Shown: piece by piece, positions 32,974 through 41,999 of the stretch
Layout of the letters: each line of letters begins with the position of its first letter
Position numbering within the stretch: position 1 is the stretch's first letter
Source of the DNA: Sedimentisphaerales bacterium
Lineage (GTDB): Bacteria; Planctomycetota; Phycisphaerae; Sedimentisphaerales; Anaerobacaceae
NCBI GenBank assembly: GCA_016934255.1
Contig: JAFGTG010000533.1
Coordinates: 1 to 42,878 of the forward strand
Reading direction: 5' to 3'
Length of the DNA stretch: 42,878 bases
Program-made: the position numbers and the translations under genes
Notes under the pieces: model-generated
What the model was told of the DNA's origin: nothing
The model's database searches: none
The model's input: only the letters and a program-made list of their open reading frames with translations

Positions 32974-33771
32974 ATGAAGCGTATTACTCGAAGACAAATG
33001 CTGACGCCGATAGGTCTCGCCGCCGGTTCGTGCGTTCTTTCATCCTGTCTAAGTCGGGATATGGCAACTTCGCCGCCTAAAGACAAACAAGCTGGTTTTC
33101 CCTGGCCTTACGCCAAACTGGATCCGGATATAACGGCCGAACGTGCGTATTCCGATTGTGCCAAAGGACATTGTATGTACGGCGTTTTCGCTTCTGTCAT
33201 AGTACAATTAGCCGAGCAACATGGCGAGCCGTATCAATCGTTTCCCGTTGATATGATGAGATACGGCGCCGGGGGGACAGGCGGTTCGGGCTCTCTGTGC
33301 GGCGCCCTTAACGGTGCGGCTGCTTTGTTCGGGCTCTTCGCCCAGTCGGAAGAGCAAACAAAGCAGTTTATCAGCGAGTTGTTTTTGTGGTATGAACAAA
33401 AGGAATTACCGGCTTTTGTGCCTCGGAAGCCTATTCTCGATGTCGAAGTGCCCTTGTCGGTTTCCGATTCCGTTCTTTGCCATGTTTCGGTGACGAGGTG
33501 GGCCGAGACCTCGGGCTATAAGGCGTTCAGCAAACCGCGAAAAGAGCGGTGCAGGCGCCTGACGGCCGATACTGCTAAGAGAGCTGTCGAGATACTGAAT
33601 ACTAGTTTGTCCGGGAAATACGAAGCCCAGATGGACATGACCGGGGAGGTCAAAGCGTGTGGATCGTGCCATACGAAAGACAGTGAAATGTCCAACACGC
33701 GGGGTACGATGAGTTGCGGGAGTTGCCATTTTTCTCTCGCAAAGGACCACCCGACCGTTCAAAGCGGGTAA
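32974..33771 (+). CDS. Split-Soret-type dihaem cytochrome c (C_GCAxxG_C_C family)
   Basis: This 265-residue protein is exported: MKRITRRQML is a Tat-type twin-Arg start, and a Cys in LSSC could be a lipobox. The C_GCAxxG_C_C-type region (about 50-150) has SDCAKGHCMYGVFASV and SGSLCGALNGAAALFGLF. The C terminus has two haem c motifs, CGSCHTK and CGSCHFS. This layout matches split-Soret cytochromes known from Desulfovibrio, which carry two haems and an iron-sulfur cluster. It is probably a periplasmic electron carrier in anaerobic metabolism. No cytochrome maturation or reductase genes are beside it. Confidence 0.85.
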   Translation: MKRITRRQMLTPIGLAAGSCVLSSCLSRDMATSPPKDKQAGFPWPYAKLDPDITAERAYSDCAKGHCMYGVFASVIVQLAEQHGEPYQSFPVDMMRYGAGGTGGSGSLCGALNGAAALFGLFAQSEEQTKQFISELFLWYEQKELPAFVPRKPILDVEVPLSVSDSVLCHVSVTRWAETSGYKAFSKPRKERCRRLTADTAKRAVEILNTSLSGKYEAQMDMTGEVKACGSCHTKDSEMSNTRGTMSCGSCHFSLAKDHPTVQSG

Positions 33772-33825
33772 TGACGATCGCGATGAGACGGCTGAGTATG
33801 AGCTAAAATAGTGGGGAGGTATATT

Positions 33826-35427
33826 ATGATAAAGGGAAAAAAGTTTCTTTGGGTATTGTTGTTTTGTATGGGTTCGTGTTGTCCGGCGGCTTTAGTCGGA
33901 GAGAAATTGCCGAAGGAACCGCCTGGACGATTCTTCCCATTACGGTCTAAAGATCATTCGGATAGACCTTCGTTCGAGCCGGGCCAGCCGGTGGTCGGGA
34001 CGACCTATTTCTATTGGTACGATATCGACACTCGTAGCCATATCATCGACGGCGATGGGTCGGATGCGCTGACAACCCACCCGGCGGATATGAACGACAT
34101 CAGCTACAAGCGCTCTTCCTGGCACGCGGCGCAATTGAAGGATATGATCGACGCGGGGATCGATTTCTTAATGCCGGTCTTTTGGGGCGTGCCCGGACAA
34201 TACGACGGATGGAGCTTCACCGGATTGCCGCCTTTGGTCGAGGCGCATAGTGATTTAGAGAAGGAAGGATTGAATCCGCCCGCCATCGGTCTTTTTTATG
34301 ATACATCGATCCTCAAATATAACCGCTTCGAGCCGGACGGTGGGAATTATCATGTGGACCTGACGACGGATTTCGGTCGGCGATGGTTTTATACGGCGAT
34401 ACGCGACTTTTTCAGTTTCATCCCACCGGCCAAATGGGCGCGCGTGGATGGCAAGCCGATTATCTTTCTGTACGCTTCGGCCTTCGCCAAGAAACAAGAC
34501 GACTCGCAATTCAACTATGTAAGAGATCGGTTCAAGAACGATTTCGGCGTCGAGCCGTTCATCGTTAAATCCGCCGGTTGGATAGGCCAGGCGGATGCTA
34601 CGTACTCATGGGGCGGCGCCGTGAGCGGGCCGCTGATCTACCGGCAGGTCGTCGCGCTCGGTCCGGGATACGATCACACCGCCGTGCCCGGTCGAATTCC
34701 TCTAATCGTCGATCGTCGGGACGGACAAACCTACATTGATCGTTGGCTGAAAGTGCTCACCCTTCGACCCGAGACGCGCCCGTGGATGGTGCACGTGGAG
34801 ACCTGGAACGAATGGCACGAGGGAACCGACGTCGCGGCGTCGCGCGAGTACGGCCGGTGTTATATCGTTCTAACGCGTTTGTTTTCTGATATGTGGCGGG
34901 CCAAAACGCTTCTGCGTCTCGACTCGTCTTATCTGGATGCCGGAGTGGTAAGCTGGGAGCCGGGCCAATCTCGCGGTCTGAACCTGCGCCCGAGTGACGG
35001 CGACGGCGTGTGGAGAAAGACTGCATTCCAGGAAGATGAAGCGATTGTTTCCCGTCCGAATCCGCATTCACAGACGAGTCGTTATCTCTACTTCGATGTG
35101 GACAATGCATTTGCCTATGATCTACACGACCAGACCGCGGAAGTCGCTGTCGCTTACCGGGATAGCGGATGCGCATCCTTCTACCTCGAATATGATAATT
35201 CGAATCCAACCAAAGGTGTGCACGAAGGGGCCTTTCGCAGGGTCGGCGATGTCACCATCGAGGGCACAAAAACCTGGAAGACGGCGCTGTTCGCGCTGCC
35301 GGATTGTCGTTTTATGAATCGATGTAACAACGCCGATTTTCGTCTCGTAGTTCTCGGCGGCGATCTGGAGTTGGCGGTTCGCAAAGTTATTGTCAAACGC
35401 ATGGAAACAGCGGGAGGTCAAAAATGA
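33826..35427 (+). CDS. Secreted DUF5010/GH99-like glycosidase-type protein
   Basis: I start this 533-residue protein at 33826 with GGAGG 6 nt upstream, followed by a signal peptide (MIKGKKFLWVLLFCMGSCC). The barrel (about 50-350) shows VVGTTYFYWYDIDTRSH, KDMIDAGIDFLMPVFWG, DGKPIIFLY and VHVETWNEWHEGTDVA. These fit DUF5010 and related GH71/GH99-like endo-acting enzymes; the Glu residues of the last motif may be catalytic. A C-terminal beta-sandwich (about 370-530) may bind carbohydrate. Its stop overlaps the start of the next gene by 4 bases (ATGA), indicating coupled translation. The substrate is unknown. Confidence 0.82.
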   Translation: MIKGKKFLWVLLFCMGSCCPAALVGEKLPKEPPGRFFPLRSKDHSDRPSFEPGQPVVGTTYFYWYDIDTRSHIIDGDGSDALTTHPADMNDISYKRSSWHAAQLKDMIDAGIDFLMPVFWGVPGQYDGWSFTGLPPLVEAHSDLEKEGLNPPAIGLFYDTSILKYNRFEPDGGNYHVDLTTDFGRRWFYTAIRDFFSFIPPAKWARVDGKPIIFLYASAFAKKQDDSQFNYVRDRFKNDFGVEPFIVKSAGWIGQADATYSWGGAVSGPLIYRQVVALGPGYDHTAVPGRIPLIVDRRDGQTYIDRWLKVLTLRPETRPWMVHVETWNEWHEGTDVAASREYGRCYIVLTRLFSDMWRAKTLLRLDSSYLDAGVVSWEPGQSRGLNLRPSDGDGVWRKTAFQEDEAIVSRPNPHSQTSRYLYFDVDNAFAYDLHDQTAEVAVAYRDSGCASFYLEYDNSNPTKGVHEGAFRRVGDVTIEGTKTWKTALFALPDCRFMNRCNNADFRLVVLGGDLELAVRKVIVKRMETAGGQK

Positions 35428-37037
35428 TGACGTCAAAATTATCTAAATATGCAGTCTTAACGGGACTCATTGTATTATCAATGGTCATAAAGTGTCAGTC
35501 TCAGCCGCTCTGGGATTTAGCGAATCAGAAAAAGGACCTGCTTCGTATCTCAACCCTCTTCACCGCCCAGAACGTGCGGGACCATTTGTCCGATGAGGAG
35601 GGCCTTAACAAAGCCATCGCATGGTGTAAGAACACCGGCGTGACGCATGTTTTCATCGAGACCTTCAGAAGTAACTATACCGCCGAACGCAACGTGTTGG
35701 AGCGCGCCAAAGCACGGTTCAAGATCGAAGGCTTCGACGTCTCGGGCTGCGTGACAACAACCATCGTCGGCAAGAAATCAACCGGCTGGAACCTGATCTC
35801 GTGCTATACGAATAAAGGAACGCAAAAGAAACTCCGGGAAATCTTTGAGTACACCGCGTCGATCTTCGACGAGATCATGATCGACGATTTTCTCTTTACC
35901 GATTGCGAGTGCGACGAGTGCAAAGCCGCACGCGGCGGCCAATCGTGGTCCGACTACCGTTGCGACCTGATGATCGGAATGAGCCGGGAGAGAATCCTTG
36001 CCCCGGCCCGGGCGGTCAATCCCAACGTCGAGATCATCATCAAGTACCCTCAATGGTACGACGACTTTCACAATCGCGGCTACGAGGTTGTGCGCCAGAC
36101 GGCCGACTACGAAAAGATCTGGGTCGGCACCGAGACGCGCGATTACGACAATCCGCGCTGGGGCGGCAAGGTCCAGTACGAGGCCTATTACATCATGCGC
36201 TGGCTCGGCGAGATCGGCGGCGACAAGACGGGCGGCGGCTGGTTCGATCCCTACGGCACCACGGAGGACACCTACGTCGAGCAGGCGCGCCAAACGGTAT
36301 TAGCCGACGCCAAAGAAATGCTCCTTTTCTGTTATGGCTCATTGCAGGATGACACCGGCCCGGCGAACGTCGAAAAGCTCCGCGCCGAGATCCCCGATCT
36401 GTTCGAACTGGCCGAACTCGTGCGGAATAAGCCGATCAAAGGCGTCATAGCTCCGAAACCGCCCAACAGCGATGCGCACGACGAGCAATACGTCTTCGAT
36501 TTCGTCGGCATGTTGGGCTTGCCTCTTGTGCCGACGGCGAGAATTGACGCCGGCGCCAAAGCCGCGTTCTTCTCGGTTCACGCGCTGAAAGACCCGATAT
36601 TCGCCGACAAGCTCGGCAAAATGCTCCAGGCCAACAAACCCGTGCTCATCACAGACGGCCTCGCTAAACGCATGCCCGGCCTCGATTTAGATAACAAGAA
36701 CCTGACGGTCCTGAAGGTCGGTGGCGAGCCTCGCAATCTGCTGAAGCTGACGCGAGAACAGCTTAAACCCATCCGGGATAAACTCTTAGCACCGTTCGGC
36801 CTAACGTTCGACGCCCCCAATAAGGTTGCTCTCTACATGATCGGCGAGCATAGCCTGATCGTCGAGAATTTCAACGACGAGACTATCGACGCGACCATTG
36901 AATTCACCAAACCGGTCGCGGCGCGCAAGACCCTGGTTCTGCCGGGCGAAGGACAAGTGAATCTTTCCAGCGCCGGTCGAACGTTAAGTCTCAAGAAATT
37001 AGCGCCGCGAACGCTGGCGGCCATCGAATACGAATGA
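35424..37037 (+). CDS. Secreted TIM-barrel protein, putative glycoside hydrolase-like
   Basis: This 537-residue protein has a signal peptide (about 1-27) and a barrel-like region (about 50-320). It contains IAWCKNTGVTHVFIETFRS, FDEIMIDDFLFTDCECDECKAA, NPNVEIIIKYPQWYDDFHNRG and WVGTETRDYDNPRWGG. The paired acidic strand end (IMIDDFL) and ET/KYPQWY motifs resemble clan-A-like glycosidases, but I cannot name the family. The CECDEC motif may bind zinc. The C-terminal half contains a Rossmann-like region (ITDGLAKRMPGLDLD) and a small beta domain at the end. Translational coupling to the DUF5010 gene implies that the two act together, probably on the same glycan. Confidence 0.75.
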   Translation: MMTSKLSKYAVLTGLIVLSMVIKCQSQPLWDLANQKKDLLRISTLFTAQNVRDHLSDEEGLNKAIAWCKNTGVTHVFIETFRSNYTAERNVLERAKARFKIEGFDVSGCVTTTIVGKKSTGWNLISCYTNKGTQKKLREIFEYTASIFDEIMIDDFLFTDCECDECKAARGGQSWSDYRCDLMIGMSRERILAPARAVNPNVEIIIKYPQWYDDFHNRGYEVVRQTADYEKIWVGTETRDYDNPRWGGKVQYEAYYIMRWLGEIGGDKTGGGWFDPYGTTEDTYVEQARQTVLADAKEMLLFCYGSLQDDTGPANVEKLRAEIPDLFELAELVRNKPIKGVIAPKPPNSDAHDEQYVFDFVGMLGLPLVPTARIDAGAKAAFFSVHALKDPIFADKLGKMLQANKPVLITDGLAKRMPGLDLDNKNLTVLKVGGEPRNLLKLTREQLKPIRDKLLAPFGLTFDAPNKVALYMIGEHSLIVENFNDETIDATIEFTKPVAARKTLVLPGEGQVNLSSAGRTLSLKKLAPRTLAAIEYE

Positions 37038-37058
37038 CCAGCCCGTCCGTCTTCATAA

Positions 37059-37437
37059 AATTGGCTTTGTTTTACATAATCATCCTTTCGTTTAAGGTTT
37101 CGGATTTCCAACCAGTGGCTGGAATTGGCTTTGTTTTTCAAATTCGTTTTCGCAATACGCATCACGCAGGATGCAATACGAGCTAAATTGGCTTTGTTTT
37201 TTCATTTTAGATCACGAATAAATCCGATTTTTTGTGTCTTCAGATACGGATTGACACCGATGAACACATGTTTTGAAAGATTAATGTAAATTTTTGACAA
37301 TTTTTGAACACTTTTGAGCAGTTCTGAGCCACGAAGATTTCCGGCTGCTGATTGCTAAATTGGGTTTGTTTTGCACATTCGTTTTCGCAATAGGCATCAC
37401 GCAGGACGCACTACAAACTAAATTGGCTTTGTTTTTT
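37059..37437. repeat. Array of five AAATTGGCTTTGTTTT repeats
   Basis: Copies lie at about 37059, 37123, 37185, 37357 and 37420, with spacings of 62-64 nt within clusters. The fourth copy has one change (GGG for GGC). Copies 2-3 and 4-5, with the sequence between them (TTCGTTTTCGCAATA, GCATCACGCAGGA), form an 80-bp direct duplication of about 85% identity. On the minus strand the unit reads AAAACAAAGCCAATTT, a motif seen repeatedly in planctomycete intergenic DNA. It is not CRISPR-like: no cas genes, and the spacers are related to each other. Confidence 0.7.
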
Positions 37438-37775
37438 CAAATTAGCCGCGAAGACACAAAGGCACTAAGAAGTGATGATTAACTTGGACATTGGGCATTC
37501 ACTGTTCCACCGTAATACCTTGGGCATGCCTTACGGCAGGCGACCCTTAGGGAGATATTTTATCCCTGGTCTCCTGATAACCTGATATCCTCTCTTGTGT
37601 TCTGTCTCCTGTATTCCTTATTATTAATCAATAATCAATTATCATTTAGTTTGGTATTATACTAAATTATTCCTCCGCAGGTCAAGGGAAAAATCCTTTA
37701 AAACTGCGAATTAACAACATCGTAGGGTGTGTCCGCCTTTGGCGGATTGTCCATGCTGACAATGAAAAGGTACGA
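37438..37775. other. Gene-free region with dispersed repeat pieces
   Basis: I see no gene. CATGCCTTACGGCA (37525-37538) matches 367-380 exactly in inverted orientation. At 37722, GTAGGGTG is followed by the hairpin TCCGCC/GGCGGA (37732-37746). The hairpin sequence recurs with one change at 38371-38385 in inverted orientation. A related GTAGGGTG-hairpin element is at 42239-42260. Confidence 0.5.
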
Positions 37776-38287
37776 TCAATCCATCAGCCGGGCGTTGTAT
37801 TGGCGAGGGGTGGCGCGATATCCTTTAAAAGCTTTGGGCGCTAATGGGGATGGTGTATAAATGTAGATCCACCGATCCCACGGGTTGTACAGAACCAACT
37901 CTTCGCACTCGTCCGAGCATACGTTGGCGGGGATACAATGATACCATCGATATCATAAATCGCCGCCGGGCCTGGCCGAATGGGCTGCCCGCCGCCTTCC
38001 CCCACCTTCCACAGAACCTCGCCACTAATATCGAAAGCCCCCAAAAAAACGGGCTTGGTCCCGTCAATATTTCGAAAGACAAGAAAATCGATTATTCCGT
38101 CATTATCCAGATCCCCGATCCGAACATCCCCCCCAAAGGTCTGCATCTTGCCATCTTCATCAACCGATGTCGTTAATAGTTCCTTCGGAATACCCAATTT
38201 CTTATACAAAACCGGTTCACCTATAGGTGCTTTTTGACCATGCCCGTTTGCACAAACAAGCAACATCAGGATTGTTACTATGTTCAT
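37776..38287 (-). pseudogene. Remnant of a secreted FG-GAP/VCBS-type protein, frameshifted and internally deleted
   Basis: The frame from 38287 encodes a signal peptide (MNIVTILMLLVCANGHG) and a domain start with VRIGDLDNDGIIDFLVFRNID, SGEVLWKVGEGGG and RPGPAAIYDIDG, typical of FG-GAP/VCBS or rhamnogalacturonan-lyase-like propellers. It then loses sense and stops. In another frame the same strand continues with LVLYNPWDRWIYIYTP and GYRATPRQYNARLMD, ending at a TGA at 37776, which looks like the true C terminus of such a protein. Intact relatives are much longer, so the middle is missing and the ends are out of frame. Confidence 0.8.
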
Positions 38288-38755
38288 ATCAACCTCAATA
38301 AGGCTTTGTCTTCAGTGTGATTTCTTATGAGGCTATGATGGTTTACCGTTAATGAAATGTCAACATGTGATTCGCCAAAGGCGGATTTCCTTATAAACTG
38401 TTTTTCTTTTCTCTGTATTTTTGCCGAATATCGTTGTTTTGGGCTGCGAATATATGTAGAATACAGATTATGTTTCGGTGTTTGCTTAATTAGAAAAATC
38501 CGTGGTAAAAACACCGTGAGATGACACCTTCGAAAGATCAGCCCAGCGGAACTCAAAATGGCCGAACTGAGGCAGTAAATGAGGGAAAGCAGCGGGTAAC
38601 TTTCCTTATGATGTGCCTGCCAGTAGTCAGGATATCGTTGTGATTTGTAAGGGATAAGATTGCACTTGGAGTGGGGTTGGCTACAATAGGTAGTGTGGGA
38701 AATATAGGATTGTATTTCATGCGGTGTCTAATAGATATCTGTGGTGGCATCTATT
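38288..38755. other. Intergenic region upstream of the methyltransferase gene
   Basis: No strong gene is present. A 40-codon frame at 38521-38643 (plus) encodes SGTQNGRTEAVNEGKQRVTF. This faintly recalls the N terminus of some group II intron reverse transcriptases, but it stops at once and may be a fragment or chance. TTGTAT (38710-38715), a 16-nt spacer and TAGATA (38732-38737) could be the promoter of the downstream genes. Confidence 0.4.
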
Positions 38756-41494
38756 ATGAATGATATTCGCAAAAATCTCAGAGCTTTGGTAAGTGAGTTC
38801 ACTGGGCGAGGCTCCACGCGCATATTTCCTTCTTTCGGACCGAGGCTCGCGGAAACCCTCAAATGGCACAAGAATGGTGGTTTAACACGGACTGAGACTT
38901 TGAAGAAACGAGGACTTCCGTTTACGATCACACAGACGTATCTCGGCGAGGAACCGGCGATACTCTTCGCAAGTCATCAAAGAAGCGAAAGTAAGCGTGT
39001 AGTAGAACAGGTCGCTCTCTGTGCATATCACTCGGCCATCGAGTGGGGAGTTGTCACCAATTTTTCTGAGACCGTCGTATTCAATTCGCATTGGGTGAAG
39101 GATAATGGATGGTTCAGATTCCCCACGATCCAATCCACCAACTTACTGAAGTGTTTTGATTTGCTCGAGGCCTTGACACCAGAGGGCATTCGAAAGAACA
39201 GGATTGAAGAACTGGCTTGTTCGCGAAGTCGACCCGACCATATATTGGTTCCTGTTGATGATCAACTTGTTGATTCTCTTGACACTTGGCGAGACGAGGC
39301 ACTCAGGTTCTCGGAGTCACCTGAGGCCGTTGATGCAAAACTTCAAAATCTTTTTGCTCAATTGTTCATTCTTAGAGCTGTTGAGGATCGGCGTCTAGCT
39401 CCGAAAATACCGCTTCTGTCGTCATGTGTCGATGGCAATAATTCGCTGGATAGGAGAGTGATCCGGGAGATTTTCGACGAAGCAAGAAGGCACATTCAAA
39501 GTGAACTGTTTGAGAGTGACATCCCCAAGAACATTCCGGATTTCATTCTTAAAGGGATTATTGAAGACTTGTATCGGCCTAAGAACTTCCCCATACGAGG
39601 CGTCCAATACAATTTCTCATGGATCGAAGCGGATGTTCTTGGAAGGGCCTACGAGAAGTACCTCTCTTCTGTACTTGTTCCGTCGAGGCAAAGAGACCCA
39701 CAACTTTTCCTTTTTGACCAACCGCTCAGAGAAGTGTCGAGGATTTCAAGAAGAAAAGCCAGCGGAGTCTATTACACCCCGGATTTTGTAGTGCGATACC
39801 TGACTGAGAAATCGCTTGATTACTTCTTTGACAAGACAGCTAACAAGGGCAAAACAAAGTTACCAAGAGTGATCGATCCATCTTGTGGCTCTGGGCCATT
39901 TCTTCGTGCATCGGCTGACTCTTTAATCAGAAGACTCCGTCAAAAGGATGCGAAAAAAAACTGGGGTCGCGAATTGGTGAAAAAGAGGATTATCGTAGGG
40001 ATCGACATTGATCCCAAAGCCATTACCTTAGCCCGCTTATCTTTGTGGCTTAGGCTTGCAGAGGAACCGGATCCCCTTCCGCTTCCCCATCTTAAAAAGA
40101 ACGTAGTATGTGGAGATTCCCTGAGGAATACTACTTGGAAGAACCTGCCGAAAACATATGACATAGTCTTAGGCAATCCACCCTTTTTGGCCGCCGCCGA
40201 AGCCCAGGTCCCTGAGGCTGTGAGGAAAGCGTTTCGTTCTGCTCAGGGACGTTTTGACTTTTCATCTCTCTTCATCGAACAGGCCGTGGCCAAGCTGAAA
40301 GAAGGAGGTTATTTGGGCTATGTCATCCCGAACAGGCTATTTAAAAACACGTACGCCTCAGAGATCCGCAGATTAATCACCGAGAATATGCGCATTCTTA
40401 CTCTTGTTGACTTTGGCAGTACCGAGGTCTTTTCTGGAACAAGCACGTATGTTGGTCTCATACTCGCGGAGAAAGACAAGGATGCCAGTAGGAAAAAGAG
40501 AATTGGGGTGATAGAGGTGAATACCCTGCCGTTTCGCTTTCCAGGAGTCACTCTTGTTTCGGGCGACGTTCGGTATCAAATAGCAATCCCGAATGTCAAA
40601 ATGTATGAGGCCCATCATCCAAACGGGGAAGCGCCTTGGAATTTGCTTTCTGATAAAGCAATAGGACTTCGTGTTCAACTCCAGAACGCGAATCCAACAT
40701 TGGGCTCGCTTGCCACTGTCGTACAGGGGATCAAGACTGGGGCCAACGATATCTTCGTCATAACTATAGGAAAAACACTCGGATCCGGATTGTGCGAAGT
40801 GACAAATGGCTTTGGTGAACATCATCTGATTGAAGAAGGGCTACTCCGTCCGGTAGTCTACGGTTCCGAGATACAGCGATATGACGTGATTGACCCACAA
40901 CGTTTTCTTCTTTATCCGTACTCCCTGAACCGGCCCATCCCTGAGAGTGATTTTCGAGTGCAATATCCCCGCACATATGAATATTTAGAGAGCTATCGCG
41001 ATTTTCTTGCGGTTCGAAGTGGCATTCAAAACACTTCGTATGGCTGGTATGAACTCGTGAGGAAACGCCAGTCAAGTTGGCTGGAATCGAAGAAAATTCT
41101 GATAAGAGAACTGGCCACATACCCGTGTTTTGCTCTGGATGCTCAAGGCGGAACATACCTTATTGGCGGTACTGCAATAGTGCCGATAAACCCTGGTCTG
41201 TTAGAACCGCTGCTGGCCTACTTAAACAGTAGTATCTCCGGTTGGTATCTTGAGAAATCGTCTCCGACTTTTCGAGGAGGTTATAGTAAGTTTGAACCAA
41301 GCACGATACAGCAGATTCCTGTCCCTCAGGTCCTCATCGAATCGGACTCCTTTAGAGAGAAGATTTGTGACGCCGTTCGTGAGTTACTCCGCAAACACAT
41401 AGCTGGTGATCTACTCCAACAGTCCAGAATCGAGAATGAGATTGACGACTTGTTTTACAAGAAACTGGGAATTTCTTTGGACGATATTGATTAA
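38756..41494 (+). CDS. Type IIG-like N6-adenine DNA methyltransferase with degenerate N-terminal nuclease domain
   Basis: I take the ATG at 38756, with GGTGG 8 nt upstream; an in-frame GTG at 38741 is possible. The 912-residue protein follows the Eco57I/type IIG plan. Residues about 60-120 align in shape with the HsdR-like nuclease, keeping YHSAIEWGVVTNFSETVVFN. But the PD and ExK positions read LPFTIT and LFASHQR, so nuclease activity is probably lost. The helical linker has LFILRAVEDRRL. The methylase has motif I IDPSCGSGPFL and motif IV DIVLGNPPF, hence N6-methyladenine. A target-recognition region fills the C terminus, with INPGLLEPLLAYLNSS. Its TAA overlaps the ATG of the PIN gene. By eye the G+C is lower than in genes before 37000. 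Confidence 0.88.
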   Translation: MNDIRKNLRALVSEFTGRGSTRIFPSFGPRLAETLKWHKNGGLTRTETLKKRGLPFTITQTYLGEEPAILFASHQRSESKRVVEQVALCAYHSAIEWGVVTNFSETVVFNSHWVKDNGWFRFPTIQSTNLLKCFDLLEALTPEGIRKNRIEELACSRSRPDHILVPVDDQLVDSLDTWRDEALRFSESPEAVDAKLQNLFAQLFILRAVEDRRLAPKIPLLSSCVDGNNSLDRRVIREIFDEARRHIQSELFESDIPKNIPDFILKGIIEDLYRPKNFPIRGVQYNFSWIEADVLGRAYEKYLSSVLVPSRQRDPQLFLFDQPLREVSRISRRKASGVYYTPDFVVRYLTEKSLDYFFDKTANKGKTKLPRVIDPSCGSGPFLRASADSLIRRLRQKDAKKNWGRELVKKRIIVGIDIDPKAITLARLSLWLRLAEEPDPLPLPHLKKNVVCGDSLRNTTWKNLPKTYDIVLGNPPFLAAAEAQVPEAVRKAFRSAQGRFDFSSLFIEQAVAKLKEGGYLGYVIPNRLFKNTYASEIRRLITENMRILTLVDFGSTEVFSGTSTYVGLILAEKDKDASRKKRIGVIEVNTLPFRFPGVTLVSGDVRYQIAIPNVKMYEAHHPNGEAPWNLLSDKAIGLRVQLQNANPTLGSLATVVQGIKTGANDIFVITIGKTLGSGLCEVTNGFGEHHLIEEGLLRPVVYGSEIQRYDVIDPQRFLLYPYSLNRPIPESDFRVQYPRTYEYLESYRDFLAVRSGIQNTSYGWYELVRKRQSSWLESKKILIRELATYPCFALDAQGGTYLIGGTAIVPINPGLLEPLLAYLNSSISGWYLEKSSPTFRGGYSKFEPSTIQQIPVPQVLIESDSFREKICDAVRELLRKHIAGDLLQQSRIENEIDDLFYKKLGISLDDID

Positions 41495-41982
41495 TGGCGA
41501 CACTTACTCTACAGCAATGTGAAATATACGTTCCCCCCAGAAGTATGTTTCTGGACACTTGTGTGCTCTTTGCCGCCTATTGTCCGGAGGATGCGTATCA
41601 CCAAGACGCAAAGGACTTCATGCTTCAAGAAGATCCATTCCTAGTGCCCTATGTTGTCTTGGGTGAAGCATGGGGACTACTTGTCGGGAGCAGAAAGAGA
41701 CTGGATTGTGGCATAAGAATGATAAACGAACTCAGAGAGCGTCCCAACACGCAATTCGTTCCCGTATGGACAAACCTCCTCAATGACAGTAGGGATCTCT
41801 GTACAAAACATCGCATTGATTTGGTCGACGCATTCTTGATGTGCATGTCATCTTTTTTTATGAAAACGTTGAAGCTGAAATCGCCCATTCCGATTGCAAC
41901 TTATGACACGCGAGACTTCTGCAGGTGCTACAGCGCTCTGCGATTTGGATGTTTCGATATCAAGGAGCGTGCTCTTCTCTGA
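41494..41982 (+). CDS. PIN-domain ribonuclease-like protein
   Basis: This 162-residue protein is a VapC-like PIN domain, a Mg2+-dependent nuclease fold. The acidic cluster is complete: Asp21 in MFLDTCVLFA, Glu58 in VLGEAWGLL, Asp112 in RIDLVDAFLM and Asp138 in IATYDTRDF. Its start codon overlaps the methyltransferase stop (TAATG), so the two are translationally coupled. VapC toxins are usually next to a small antitoxin such as VapB; none is seen here. The methyltransferase may therefore be the control partner. The target (RNA or DNA) is unknown. Confidence 0.88.
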   Translation: MATLTLQQCEIYVPPRSMFLDTCVLFAAYCPEDAYHQDAKDFMLQEDPFLVPYVVLGEAWGLLVGSRKRLDCGIRMINELRERPNTQFVPVWTNLLNDSRDLCTKHRIDLVDAFLMCMSSFFMKTLKLKSPIPIATYDTRDFCRCYSALRFGCFDIKERALL

Positions 41983-41999
41983 CGTCGAGAACCAAGTAG

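Noticed and set aside
37059-37437. CRISPR array
   Set aside because: Repeats are only about 16 nt, spacing is broken, the spacers are duplicated rather than unique, and there are no cas genes.
38521-38643. 40-residue frame resembling the start of a group II intron reverse transcriptase
   Set aside because: The similarity is a faint impression over about 20 residues, the frame ends at once, and no intron RNA domains were identified.
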